Source: Siphonodentalium dalli (lineage: Eukaryota > Mollusca > Scaphopoda > Gadilida > Siphonodentaliidae). From it: a stretch of 64,000 nt of DNA. A program made the translations under genes and the position numbers. The notes beneath the pieces were generated by a model. The model was not told the DNA's origin and did not search any database. It saw nothing but the letters and a program-made list of their open reading frames with translations. Where the stretch lies: positions 14,866,450-14,930,449 of the forward strand of contig CP136069.1 in NCBI GenBank assembly GCA_032622095.1, in the 5' to 3' direction. Below, piece by piece: positions 11,985 to 23,566 of this stretch (position 1 is its first letter; each line of letters starts with the position of its first letter).

Positions 11985-12546
11985 TGTTTGTAATTGATAG
12001 AACGCTACAAAGCATAACCGGGCAATTAAAATCATTCAAACAGATCAGGACTGGGCCATTAATTGACTCTCTTCCGATCGAATGTTATAGAAAAATTCAA
12101 CCTGATACTCTTGTGCAATTAACAGCTGGTACACAAACACCAGTGTTGAAATCGCGATATATAGCTGATTATTGTGAGTCAGATATATTGGATGGGTTAG
12201 CACTACAAGGAATTACAGAAGTCCGTAGATATACAAAAAAAGGTTAATGGACAGACAGTTCCTTTGAATAGTTATCTTCTGACACCAATCGGTGCGAGCA
12301 TCCATTGACATTGCAGGTTGGTTACGAAGATGACTTTAAATATATATGTTCCAAACCCATTACGATGTTTTAAATGTCAGGGTATGGCCATGGTCAGGAA
12401 CATTGTAAAAGTAAGAAACCATATGTGCACGATGTTCTATTTATGGTCTTTATCATAAGTATTATACGAATCTTAAGAAATGTTCTGACTGTCAAGGATC
12501 ATATGCTGCAATTGTGCGTTCGTGTCCCATTTGGGATTAACGATGT
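11985..12546 (+). pseudogene. LINE ORF1 (Gag-like RNA-binding protein) pseudogene
   Basis: The first frame (to about 12246) carries segments such as SDILDGLALQGITEVRRYTK, followed after a frame change near 12240 by NGQTVPLNSYLLT and then VPNPLRCFKCQGYGHGQEHC. The last contains a C-x2-C-x4-H-x4-C zinc knuckle. This order (RRM-like region, G-V-T-x-V-x-R-x-T-K, then P-N-P-L-R-C-F-x-C knuckle) is the usual layout of ORF1 in Jockey-related LINEs. Its product would bind the element's RNA. Several frameshifts and stops (near 12242, 12305 and 12370) show that it is dead. ORF2 does not follow. Confidence 0.7.
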
Positions 12547-12828
12547 AAAGCTGAGAAGCATCTGTCATATATAGATAGTTGGTCATCGACAGGTCACATA
12601 CTCAGCAATCATGTCTACAAAATAGACACACGAGTCAAACCAAACCAAACCAGAACAGTATATCACTAGCAACACAATATGAGGAGACTGATAATATGCC
12701 ATAGGCTCTGTGTGAGGTGGAAATAACATGTCATCTGCTCCGTATGTCTGAGTTCTGTTTCCACTGCGTTGATTATCTATCGCTCGAAGTCAGATATCAC
12801 TCTGGTCGGCCTCCATGCGCGCCCGGTC

Positions 12829-13427
12829 TCACTTCGAACAGCCCGCTTCGCCGCCTGCAAGACTTATCTGTAGTGACCAGTGGTCTTTCCAATCAACAGT
12901 CCCATTACAAGTGGCAGGTGTGGAGAAGAGTATAACACCCCAATCATTATTTTGAGCCATATCGAATTCTTCTGCGGACCACGTTTCCCTCCATTCTCCA
13001 ACCAAATTATCATCTTTCACATCTTTAGGGATATCCGGCAAATGTTGTCGTCGGGCTCTGATCATCATTGAACGAACTTTGTCAAATATCGGTAGCATTT
13101 CTCTGTAACCTCCTCCTTGTCGCATATTCCTTGCAATTGCGTCACCACAGACCCGCTTTATATGAGCACACGGGTTTTGCAGGTCGTTGTAGAGCTTGAT
13201 TTTAAACTATGACGATGCTGCTATATCATGATCTCTTCGTGGTTGTGCTCTTTTTCATCCAGCACTCTGATAATTGCATTTGGATCTACCAAATCGAAGA
13301 TGTTCGTTTTAAATGCAGCTCTGTGTGACTCCAGCCTGCATCTCCAATGAATTGCTGTTTTTGATTCTTTATTTTTCTGATATTTAAAATTATGAGGACC
13401 TTTCCTCTTCGGCGGTCTCCGTTGCAA
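12829..13427 (-). pseudogene. FLYWCH-type zinc-finger protein pseudogene
   Basis: The upstream minus-strand frame (13427 to 13221) has a YQKNKESKTAIHWRCRLESH segment followed by HNH near its end. This is the FLYWCH zinc-finger pattern (aromatic-W-R-C, then H-x-H), although the second cysteine position is H here. After a stop and a frame change near 13200, the next frame carries a PCAHIKRVCGDAIARNMRQG region. It continues with the segment IRARRQHLPDIPK, which in FLYWCH proteins follows the finger before a MULE transposase domain. The transposase core itself is not seen. The start, a TAG and frame changes argue for a relic. Confidence 0.55.
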
Positions 13428-13472
13428 ACATAAGCCATCCTCGTATGGGGGTACTAGCGTTTATGACTCGTG

Positions 13473-13600
13473 TCCGGGCTACGTGACGTAAATAAGTATT
13501 GATATATAACGTCATAAGTCATAACGTCATGTGGAAACACAGCAATTGTGTGGGCTGCGTGACGTGAATATGTATTGAGAAATAATGTCATACGTAATGA
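13473..13600. repeat. Two diverged 77-bp direct repeats
   Basis: GGGCTACGTGACGTAAATA at about 13477 and GGGCTGCGTGACGTGAATA at about 13554 are followed by similar TATTGA(T/G)A(T/A)ATAA(C/T)GTCATA stretches. Confidence 0.6.
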
Positions 13601-13744
13601 TTAAATCTCAAGGAAACCCACGAAAACAAAAATCACATTTATTGTTTTAATGTTCTAAGTTATTTCCTTCGTAAAAAGTGTCTTCGTGCTAAAGAACCCC
13701 CTCAATACTTTAGAATATAGAATTAACTTTTAAAATAACAAAAA

Positions 13745-13820
13745 CCTTCGGAAAAGCGAACCTTCGGAATAGCGAACCTTCGGAATAGCGAACCTTCGGA
13801 ATAGCGAACCTTTGGAATAG
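13745..13820. repeat. 16-bp minisatellite, 5 copies
   Basis: The unit CCTTCGGAATAGCGAA begins at 13745, 13761, 13777, 13793 and 13809, with single-base variants in the first and last copies. Confidence 0.9.
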
Positions 13821-15045
13821 AGACATGTCCCCCATAATTTCCTCTAAACTCCCGTCACAGTAAAAATAGGCATTGCATATCACATACGTCTACACTTGGT
13901 GGTTCAATGGTAAGACTTCTAAATTGTCTACTTTTAACTAATTGGACTAGCCTGGCATGGTATGCACGGCTATTTATAGCCCGATGTTATAGCCTTATGT
14001 GTGGCATACTGACGCCCGCACTGGGGTTTAATTACTGTTCGCAGAGGGGATTATAGGATCACTAGCGTGCTTAAGTAGTGGGCCAGTAAAATTATCTTAG
14101 TAAAACTGAAGAATTGCACATAACTTGGCCTATGGGCCATCAATCTTGTCCTATGAATCAACTCCCACCAATAGAATTAGTTTTAATGTTGATAAATATT
14201 ATGACATTGAAAATTAAAACAATAAAACTGGAAGTAAAACCATTTAAAAATTAAGAAAATATAATTATTATCCATTTTCTGAACCTGCGACTTTCAATAC
14301 ATGTATACAATGATTAGAAACAACTAATATGACCGAATGGACAGAGTAGCTGTATTTTCGATAGGAGAAATTGACATTTTTTATGCACAAAAAAAAATAA
14401 CATTGGTGTTACCATTCAAATCGTAAAAAGTTGTTGAAATCTTATTTTTGAATATTTTGAGCTGATATTATGTGTGTCTACGTAGAATAGTTATTTATTC
14501 TGATAACTACAGGGTACAATATGTAATTATGTTTTAGATTGATAGAAGAATTGCAACTTTCGGTTTATTCACAAATCCATCACTTCGACCCGTAAATCTG
14601 AACAACAAAAGCATAATTCTCCGCGTTTTCGGCATATTTCGGTAGAAACAAAAATCCCGCTACAATCTTACCGCAAGCATAACATATATTCTATTCGTTG
14701 ATTTATTCGAGGTTTTATCGCAGTTTACAACATATTTTCACCTGTTAGCCAACTCATTTGCGACCTTCGGGTGTCTGCCAAATCGACGAGGCGCGGAAAT
14801 ATCAAATTGTGGAATCGCATAAACGGAAGGCGAGTTGCGCGCAAAATTCCAATATCGCTGGACATTATAATTTGAAATTATTTCGCGTTTGTGTCACGTG
14901 ATATAATTGAGGTATATATATATGTTCAAAGCAACCCTATGTCTATAATTTGCCTGGATAATCTCTAAAAGTGGCATAAAAGTCAGTGATTCCAACTTCT
15001 ATGAGTAAAGAATACATTCAGTCTGAGAATTGTTCTACCACGAAA
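13821..15045. other. Spacer without recognised gene
   Basis: AT-rich DNA with no recognised coding or repeat structure. Confidence 0.45.
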
Positions 15046-15535
15046 CCATGGTAAAGTCATTGGACATGACAAATATAGTAATATCTTAGTTAAAACGATA
15101 TTTAACTTTGGTAAATCCAAACATGGTGTGCAAATATACCACATAATCCATGGTAAAACTAACCATAATAAATTAAGACCAAGGTTTTACTATAGTGTAG
15201 TTGTGAGATAGATTACCTTCATCACAGTTTTACAACATAAACTACAGTTACCACAACAACTATGGTAAATCCAAACATAGCGTGCAGATACCACAGAATT
15301 AATGGTAAAACTATTCATAGTGAATTAAAAGTTAAAAACCATGGGTTTACTATAGTGTAGTTGTGAGATTGATTACTTTTCATCAACTACAAAACAACTA
15401 GAGTTTACCACAAACATTATGGTAAACCCAAAACGTGTAGGCAAAAACCACGTTTACTATATAATTACTATGGTAAAACCATGTTTACTATAGATTTACT
15501 ACAGTAAAATAAAGTAAAGCATGGAACAATTTTAT
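15046..15535. repeat. ~157-bp tandem repeat rich in ATGGTAAA and its complement
   Basis: Units starting near 15108 (TTTGGTAAATCCAAACAT), 15264 (TATGGTAAATCCAAACAT) and 15420 (TATGGTAAACCCAAAA) align. Each holds TTTACTATAGTGTAGTTGTG in the second half. Inside each unit ATGGTAAA and TTTAC(C/T)AT alternate in both orientations, so the array can form several small hairpins. Confidence 0.65.
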
Positions 15536-17178
15536 AAGGGTTTAGTTCTACCATATAAGAATATATTGATACGAAACGCTCTTTTTTGTTCCATGGCGAG
15601 CAAATGGCTGTTTGTGTTAAAGATTCAAACATCATGTTCTCAGTACTATTATTTTTAGTACGTCGGTGTGTCTTTATTTGACATATAATGCTCACAGAAA
15701 TGTGGTTAAAGTATTTATCAAAAGTAAATATTATTTGGTGTATTTTGAAGCGCAAACAGCAAGATGTCTTTAAATACGGGGCATTTTATGTTTCATGGTT
15801 TGTTTATAATTTCCCTTGCAGGAACATAATGTATTAAATGAAGTGCAACTACGATTGAGATTTGGCATTCTATGGGTTTATGGAAGTACGCTCTGGTTTA
15901 AACAATATTTTTTTTTAACTAAACAGAACATAATTACAAACGAAAAATACGTAACATATAATCTTAAAGTGTTTAAAAGAGGATTGGGCAACAAGGTTGG
16001 GGGATTTTGTTAAGTCCTATCCTCAGAAAATAAATGTTACCCCAATAGATACCATTGGGTATAGCAGACTCAATGGAATTGTAATGAAATGCTCAATGGA
16101 ATTTTAATGAACCGAAATTTAATAATTCCCATTCGAGGGCCAATCATGCTCTGTGTCACTGGGCCACTCTCCATGTAATTGAGTCATTGTTTCATCAAAT
16201 AATGCCTAGTACGTTTCTAACCAATTAGTTTAACCAATTATCTTAATATTAATTAACAATACAAGTAGGTTGACTCTGTTTCGATTTGATTTTGAATTTT
16301 CCTTGGTTCGTAAATAGTATATGTTTTAAATATCAAAGTTGTGTAACAAAAAAATATATACGCTTCACTCCCATCTTTCATTTTGGCTGATGTATGATAT
16401 GCAATACCAATCAACTTGACAAACGTTCTTCCTTCCTGCACTCCATCCCTCTACCCCCTCCTAGAACAATATTTTTTCGGATCTAACATGATATCCCGTC
16501 TGCTAAATTTACCCTATATGGTATATATTCTGATACCAAGGGTAAACTTTTTATTCCGAGGAAAAGACTTGATAAAAGCCTTTCAGGCTTGTTGTCTAAT
16601 CCCCGTTTTTGAACATGTGTTGTACATTATGTCAATTTGTTTGTATGTGTTAAATGTTATGGTAGAAAATTAAATATTGTTTACACTAGACGGGTTTGGT
16701 TCTATATGGTCCGAATAATAAAGTTTATAGATGAAGGGATAGGAAAGAGAAAGGGAAAGGGAGTACATGTAGTAGTTAAAACTGGGGTAGACAAACTTAC
16801 CACTAACATCAGGATAAGATATGTCACGCAGATATAAGAGAGGATTGTATCATGTTAAATTGATCACCATTTATTGCCACAAGCCAATGAAGAATCTAAA
16901 TTCAAAACAAATTTGATCACGCAACGACCCAATTGGAGAGAATTTGAAAACAGCGGTTTATCATAATTATTTCCATTGCATTAATGAGCTGTTTAGTTAA
17001 TGTATTTAATAAGTATTTAATAAGCGACGAAGTGTGTATGTACCATCACTAATTATTCAGTTATTGAGGGCGAGGTGGTAGGGCTAAAACACGCGCAGTG
17101 ACTATAATTTAAGACTTTTACATATAGGTTATTAGTAAGTAACACGCGTGTTTCGGCTTAAACCATCTTACCCGTTAG
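15536..17178. other. Spacer without recognised gene
   Basis: No supported gene. A short local duplication, GCTCAATGGAATT, lies near 16060-16100. The open frames at 15468-15755 (minus), 16416-16673 (plus) and 16637-16837 (plus) show no domain pattern. Confidence 0.45.
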
Positions 17179-17655
17179 TCAGAAACGCCCAGTACATATG
17201 ATGAACTTCTGTACAACATCGAAAATTTCAATGTTCAAATCATCAGGGGGTTCAAGCGACCCATACAGAAGTACATCAGGTGATATTATAATCGGTAGCA
17301 GATCAAATACGCTCTGTTTGTCAGCTAGATCAGGTCAGATCAATCAGCGTACAGCGAGTATCAGCTCAGAATCTATTCGTCGCATGATTCTCGGATCTAA
17401 TCACCCACCGATTCCACAAGCATGGCCAAGATCGCACAGTCTTGCCATCCTATGCTCATGTTAAAGCCCCCTCCCACCCATGAAACGACAGCTCTTTTCG
17501 GTCAGGGAGATCTCGTATCTCATCACACTTCCAATCCGTACAGTAGTTGACCAGTGCGACCATGGTTGAGAATGGTGCAGGGTTATTGGCATTGTCATTG
17601 TTATATTTTATAACCGTTATTTCGGGCCGGTTTTCGCCATACCTGAGTTTCACCT
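17179..17655 (-). pseudogene. C-terminal fragment of a LINE reverse-transcriptase polyprotein
   Basis: The minus-strand frame that ends at the stop 17179-17181 reads ...LLYGSLEPPDDLN..IFDVVQKFIICTGRF. A short Leu/Gly stretch, then an I/F-x-x-V-Q-x-[FY]-I motif, and a final GRF before the stop is the usual C-terminus of ORF2 in invertebrate Jockey-like LINEs. Upstream the frame is broken by at least two stops. The adjacent open frame (17653-17456) may be an earlier, unrecognisable part of the same relic. The family call rests on a short tail and is moderate. Confidence 0.45.
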
Positions 17656-18019
17656 AATAAACAGCATATAATCTCACTAGTCGTTATTCTTTAAATAATT
17701 TATGTTCGTTCGAGCGAGGCGAGTTAGAACATAACTGTCATTAAACATTGCTCGTGCGTTGAATTGTTCAACACAACATCGATAATCCACCAAGGCCATT
17801 GTGTTGCGAACAAATTACATTCATTTATTATTCGCACTATTATCTACATTATTTTTGTGGTTGTTATTGCAGGCAATCTTGAAAGCAAACTCCAGGAAAA
17901 TCTCGAAAAGTGCCGATGCCTCGAAGCACATATGTATGTTCCCCGCCCGCACCGGAATGTAGTCACTATGGCCGAATCAGATAGTTCTGTATTTACATCT
18001 ATGGTACGCGTACTTACAA

Positions 18020-18102
18020 TTAAATTAATGGATGGGCAGTAAGCAGTCGTTAAATTAATGGATGGGCAGTAAGCAGTCGTTAAATTAATGGATGGGCAGT
18101 AA
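18020..18102. repeat. 30-bp minisatellite, about 3 copies
   Basis: TTAAATTAATGGATGGGCAG plus TAAGCAGTCG repeats at 18020, 18050 and 18080. The last copy runs directly into the end of a small TTAA-type element. Confidence 0.85.
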
Positions 18103-18147
18103 GCTTTATTTGGCCGGTTTTGGCCGGTTTGTCGGGTAAAGGGTTAA
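18100..18147. mobile_element. Terminal fragment of the small TTAA-type element family
   Basis: The sequence GCTTTATTTGGCCGG through GTAAAGGGTTAA is the reverse complement of the left end of the 18441-18830 element (TTAACCCTTTA..CAAACCGGCCAAAACGGCC). Its terminal TTAA is also the insertion site of the larger 18148-19471 element. Confidence 0.6.
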
Positions 18148-18440
18148 ACACTGCACTCATAAATATTAGAAGAGGTTAATTAGATCTTAATTTGTCCGAA
18201 TATTTTAAGGGAACAATACTAGGAACTCGTAGTATGTCAATCGTCATTTGTCTCCGTATGAATAAATAATTTCTAGATCCCATTCATTTACATTTGCTCA
18301 ATAGCATGGATCAATTTGAAGACCCTTATAACAGACCGTACGATGTTCCTTTTGGATACGTAAGGGTGCGTTCATACACTGGTAAATTTGCCAGACATTC
18401 GTTTGTAGGCATTTCGGTATAGAAAGCTAAATGCGTTTAA

Positions 18441-18830
18441 CCCTTTAACCAACAAACCGGCCAAAACGGCCAAATAAAGCTGCAACAGCCTAAATTATCT
18501 TGGGTCTGTCTCAATAAAACCATAAAAATATGGATATCATTGGAACCGGCTCATTGACCACATTGTGATGGTTACAGCTATGCCATGTGCCAATGCATTC
18601 TCTTATATATGCGAGTCGACCATATGTCGCCTCGCATATATAAGAGAATGCATTGGCCTAAAAAAAACTTTTTTAAACACTTTTTACCATTTTTTCTTAC
18701 ATTCTTTAACAATTTTATAATTTTTAATGTGTTAAGCCAATGCATTCTCTAATATATGCGAGGCGACCTATGGTCGACTCGCATATATAAGAGAATGCTT
18801 TGGCACAGGTCCCTTCTGTTGGGTAAAGGG
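18441..18830. mobile_element. Small TTAA-flanked element nested in the larger one
   Basis: The left end CCCTTTAACCAACA and the right end TGTTGGGTAAAGGG are inverted repeats. TTAA flanks both sides (18437-18440 and 18831-18834). The interior holds the double hairpin at 18586-18807. At 390 bp it has no coding capacity, and must be mobilised by a transposase encoded elsewhere. Confidence 0.7.
18586..18807. repeat. Double-hairpin element, inverted ends that are each palindromic
   Basis: TGTGCCAATGCATTCTC at 18586 is mirrored by GAGAATGCTTTGGCACA ending at 18807. Each end is itself a hairpin with arms CTCTTATATATGCGAG / CTCGCATATATAAGAG (one base differs in the right copy). A T-rich spacer lies between. 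A related single hairpin is at 337-400. Confidence 0.7.
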
Positions 18831-19504
18831 TTAAAATGCATATGTAACACAGCTAACTACATGAAAAGTAAAAACTATGTGTTCCACTAGTAATGCGATG
18901 CTATCGTAAATTACCCATGCATTCAGCGTGGAATTATCTGCCTTTCAAAGTTCAGCCGCATTGCACCTGAAGCCAGTTATTTATATCGAGCACGTTATCG
19001 TTGATAAGTGCTTGGAAATCTGATATTGGTCTGACTTTATTTGCTGCGTGGGCTCGTCTCAAATTTTCGGTAGATTTTGTGAAAACAAATTAAAATACAC
19101 TCAGTTTTTTTAATTCGAAAACAATCATCAATGAATGTAGTCCCTGTGTGTAATTGGGAGATACGGAGCTGTGGTCGTTGTGGGTACATTTAATGAAAAC
19201 CGCTTAACAAATTTAATAAGTGTCACGTATTCGCCTCCTGATATTGATTCCACAGTCTCATTTGGTGCTGTGCTTCATTACGGTCTGTTATAAGGGTCTT
19301 CAAATTGATCCATGATAGTGAGCAAATGTAAATGAATGGGATCTAGAAATTATTTATTCATACGGAGACAAATGACGATTGACATACTGCGAGTTCCTAG
19401 TATTGTTCCCTTAAAATATTCGGACAAATTAAGGTCTAATTAACCTCTTTTAATAGTTATGAGTGCAGTGTTTAAACTGACGAAGAAGTCGTCAACGTCA
19501 TAAA

Positions 19505-19775
19505 TTGCAGGTACTCTATAAAATAGTGAATAATTTAGCACCCTCTTATCTATCCACTACACTTCCCCCAGATCTAATGAAGTTACAGCTTATAACTGTA
19601 GACGCCTCAATAAATATTATTCATGTTACTACAACAACGAACACTTCAAAGAGTCATTTGTCCCAACGATGTGGTACGAGTTTAGAAAAAAATATACTCA
19701 ACATGGAAAGTGAATCGCTCAACAACCGATTAATTTCAAAATGTTCATTCTTTAATGATGTGATGAACATATGAA
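19505..19775 (+). pseudogene. Fragment of LINE reverse transcriptase, C-terminal region
   Basis: The frame begins VLYKIVNNLAPSYLSTTLPP. In Jockey/CR1-like LINEs a motif of the form K-I-x-x-N-L-A-P-x-Y-L-x-x-L-x-P lies downstream of the polymerase core and is followed by a Y-N-L-R region, here degraded. No upstream polymerase motif is present. It begins 30 bp after the TTAA-flanked element and may have been cut by it. Confidence 0.5.
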
Positions 19776-19921
19776 GTACTGACATACTTAGCGGCCATCT
19801 CAATGTTGCATTTATAGATCCAAACAAATGTTGACATGTAGAGTAAACATCTCGAAATGACTATACATATAGATGTACAATGTTTTAATTTGATGTATTG
19901 TTTCTAGAACAATGTCGTTGT

Positions 19922-20230
19922 GTTGGGGCCTCGGTTGCTCAATCGGTTCGGGGTACAACTCCAAGCCGTTTCGGCCTCCAGTGCAGGCGATAAGGGTTCA
20001 AATCCACATGTTTTCATCATGGAGTTTGTAACTATAAATAGTTATCTGGTGGAGCTGCCAGTTACTCGCCGATGGCCGGTGGTTTTCGCACATGGTCGAC
20101 GAGTTTATCAGCCATTGGAATCACTGTTAGATTAGCCGTAAGTGTTCGGATTTACTCCACCACTAAACCTCGCAATGTCGTGATATGGCATTTGTTGCTG
20201 AAAGCGACATAAAAACCAGAATCAATCAAA
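19922..20230 (+). repeat. tRNA-derived SINE
   Basis: The head (19922-20010) has a polymerase III A-box-like region (CGGTTGCTCAATCGGTTCGG, 19932-19951) and a B box AGGGTTCAAATCC (19993-20005). The gap and length resemble a class II tRNA. A non-tRNA body follows with CCGGTGGTTTTCGCAC, ACTCCACCACTAAACC and a tail ending ATAAAAACCAGAATC. A tRNA head plus such a body indicates a SINE. The body resembles the conserved domain of molluscan SINEs, but I could not test this by alignment. Confidence 0.6.
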
Positions 20231-22785
20231 ATTATTACTAAATATGTTGGTTATATACTCGTTACTCAACCGCTGAATACAAACCACTAAACAAATGAGT
20301 AGACATTCTAGTCAACAAAATGTTCAGTGCAGAGTCGTTCGACAAATACAGGCAAACTTCGAGTCATCCCGATGATATATTACGAGGTTCTTTCGCGCCA
20401 AGGTTGTCATCTCGTTAGATACCCAAGTTTGAAGTTTGTCGTATTACAATCAAAATCTTCATAATAGCTAATATGTCACTAACATGTACTGAGAGCGACG
20501 GTGTAAATCGATCGGTGGAGGAAAGTGCCGACAGGGTGGTTTGGGGATATCACCCCTCCTCAACTGGCCAAATTCATCTTTCATGACTGGAAATCTCAGA
20601 CCAAAGTAGGTGAATTTGTTTATGATTATTTGATATTCCAACAAGTATTTTAGAATGAAATTTGCTGGGGATTTTTTCTATCAGAAGTAAAAATATTTTC
20701 CTACTTTCGGTAAATTTAAACTGAAAATAAATCACTATCAGTTGGACATTTCCAGTACCGAATTCCAATCCAATAGGGAGCAAATATAATTAATCGGACT
20801 TGGACATTTCTGTCTGCTTCAATGTGGTTTGATTTTGGAAATATCAAGGTTGGCACCATCAACCGTGACCTTCTATAGCGACGTGCCTGCACGATCCATG
20901 CGATTGATAGCCCAACAAATGTCAATGTCACAATTCCTGCGAGTTCGTGATATCCTTTTCAAACAAACTGTACATTGTTTTAAGCGTAGAATTCCTTCAC
21001 CTCAGTTGTCATCATATAAGAAGAATCTTCCATTGAATTTGGATCGCGATATCCTATTCCGCCACCTTTGTTTTTGATACGTTTGGATTTAGAATACAAA
21101 ACATGGTTGATAGCCTTCTTAGATTTATAATTTGACACATCCTTATGACTATGCCCACAAAGCCTATGGTTTTAGTAAAGCAGCCGTTAAGATGCATCCC
21201 GTTTCCGAGGGTTGTACACCAACATAGACTGTTGACTTATTCTCGAACTTAAGAAGATGACGTTGATGTGACCAATGATCGACCCACATACATGCATATT
21301 AGTTCATTACAGTTGGCAATTCAAAAGACGCGATGCCACTATATTCGTGGTAATCTTGTTTATGAACTACATGCACACGTGTTGCTGAAATTCAAAGGGG
21401 GGTGATTCATGAGTCAGAAATAATCTGCCTGTTTTTGAGCAGAAATAACTATTTCTAAAATTAAATTAAATTACAAAACTATAAGATTATATTGTTATCA
21501 AGTACTTTCACACGTTTATTAATTCAAATATATTCATTTTTTTTAGCAATTATGATTTGACTTGAAAAACAGACAGTGTGTCATTTTAGAAATGGTGTGC
21601 CAATTACAACCTGTATCTTTTCCAATCAAATTAATCAAGATTTACACTGGTTAAGTGCTCTAACGTCCAATGAATCATCTATATTTGACTATATATCTAC
21701 ATATCTTTAATGACGATTTTGGTTTTGAAATACCATATCTAAATTAAACAAACACTTGTCAATTGGAATTTGTTTTGCCAAATGAAATTCGTTTTGCCAC
21801 ATGAAAATAGTTTTGACATCGGCACATTTTGCAAGTGGTAGAGTGAATATTTAGAGATTATTTGCAGTCATTTGAAGGAAATCCGAAAACAGTATATGCT
21901 TTCCTTTCCCATCAAAATATCAACGTCCCAAAAAAAACTATGAGTAATCATAAGGTGTGCCTGTGAGAATGAGGCTCTTCCACATGCCCAATCGTGTATA
22001 CATGTATATGACATAACTGCTAAAACAACGTTAATCAACTTTTAAACAGACACAACATATCACCGAAATAAGAATTTTGTATTTATAATTATGGTTGAAG
22101 TCATGTAATTATCCTAACTTTTCATGTTTATAGTTTATCATTGTGTAACTAACTAGATTATCACTCTACACAGTCACGAATGTTTCTAAACATGAAATGA
22201 CCAATGATGAACGTAATATCTGTCTTTTTTTAGATAGTGTGTATACATTTGTAAGTTTCGCTGTTTTACGTGGCTTTGCAATAAATCAATCAAAAAATGA
22301 ATTAGGACATTAGAGAAAATGCCTAAATTGCAGTCAAAAACACTGCGTGGTGGGTCATGAATAATGTATCAGGGATATTGATTCATATGTTTGCAAGCAA
22401 TGTCACATGGCGAATAGGAAGAGGTTACTACCTTCAATTTATCAATGGTTTCTACGGGTGTGTCTGTGTCGTTTAGTTACTAACAACAACATATAGCTAT
22501 AGACGTTATGATATATATATATTCACTTGCCACCAGAGGGCGCGTCAACAACAAAAATGCACCCTCATTAAGCAAAACGTTATGACAATATTCGCGTATC
22601 TATAATCTATACGACTAAAACTCAATATTTTTGTTTGTCTTGGCTGTAGGCGACAAAACGACTGGACCCTCGGATTATCGTGTGCACACTCTTCTTAATG
22701 AGTATATAATTGAGGTATAAGTCGATAGCAATTAGCCCATCAATTAAGAAACATCTATGTAGCAACAGCTCTACTGTAAAATCAG
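20231..22785. other. Spacer without recognised gene
   Basis: No supported gene. The minus-strand frames around 20716-21180 look somewhat non-random (segments CGHSHKD, SIAWIVQARRYRRSRL) but are broken by stops and I cannot assign a family. A decayed coding fragment is possible. Confidence 0.4.
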
Positions 22786-22870
22786 GCGACGCGGTTAGCT
22801 CAGTCAGCAAGGTGCATGGCGTATTTGGCCAACATAGCGATGTTGAATCTGGTACGAACCTCGATTAACG
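22786..22870 (+). repeat. tRNA-like sequence, probable SINE head or tRNA pseudogene
   Basis: CGCGGTTAGCTCAGTCAGCA resembles a tRNA D-arm/A box, and TGGTACGAACCTC about 45 bp later is close to a B box. A good acceptor stem is not apparent. It is listed as a tRNA-derived repeat, not as a functional tRNA. Confidence 0.4.
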
Positions 22871-23566
22871 CGATCCACGCAAAGGACAAATAGACTTATT
22901 CGTGTATCTGGACAATTGTTTCAGTTACTTTCCGGGGATCGGCCGATTCTACGTGCATTGTATTATTTTATTTCCGCGTGATATGAACACTCCGCACAGA
23001 CAACTGACAACATCGATATATGGCCCAATGTTGCACCACATGTTCAGTGGAACAAGGCTAACAGTGATGTCATATTAGAATGTGTATGATGTTCATAACT
23101 GAAGTGTGCTGACCTGAATACATCTTTAGACCAAACAAAAGCCAAAATATTTGTCCGCGCAGCGATAAACCGTTGGTCCAAAACAAGCAAGTACATGTAG
23201 AGAAGTTAAAATTTTACCTTTATCATATCAGTGAAGCTTACGTCATCCAGCATATGTTTGAGTGATTGCAAGTCAACTGAGTGCATGGTACACTATTAGA
23301 AAATCCGTCAGTTTGACGGTAGCGGACCGTAGTAATCAAACGGCCCCATACCGCATCATCAGTTCATTGTTTGGCGAATCACCGTTGTTTTGTGCGCGTT
23401 GCAAATAGTCTAAGTTAAAATTGTGCGCGATTCCAAGTTCATGCCGTCAAAATTCAACAGTATTAAAAAGTATCGGTTGTGTTATCGGGCATGTTGATAT
23501 AGTGCAATACATTCCGACGGCTTGCCTCCAGTAATTATCTACCTTGTTCCGCAATCCGGTTACAGG
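22871..23566. other. Spacer without recognised gene
   Basis: No supported coding region or repeat. Confidence 0.4.

Larger units (their letters stand above)
18148..19471. mobile_element. piggyBac-like non-autonomous element with ~190-bp inverted ends
   Basis: The left arm 18148-18340 (starting ACACTGCACTC) is the reverse complement, with few mismatches, of 19280-19471 (ending GAGTGCAGTGT). TTAA flanks both sides (18144-18147 and 19472-19475). A TTAA target duplication is the signature of piggyBac-type and Kolobok-type transposons. No transposase is encoded. A second TTAA-flanked element is nested inside it at 18441-18830. Confidence 0.75.

Noticed and set aside
19922-20010. Functional tRNA gene
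   Set aside because: A and B boxes are present, but the following SINE body and lack of a clear acceptor stem point to a tRNA-derived repeat.
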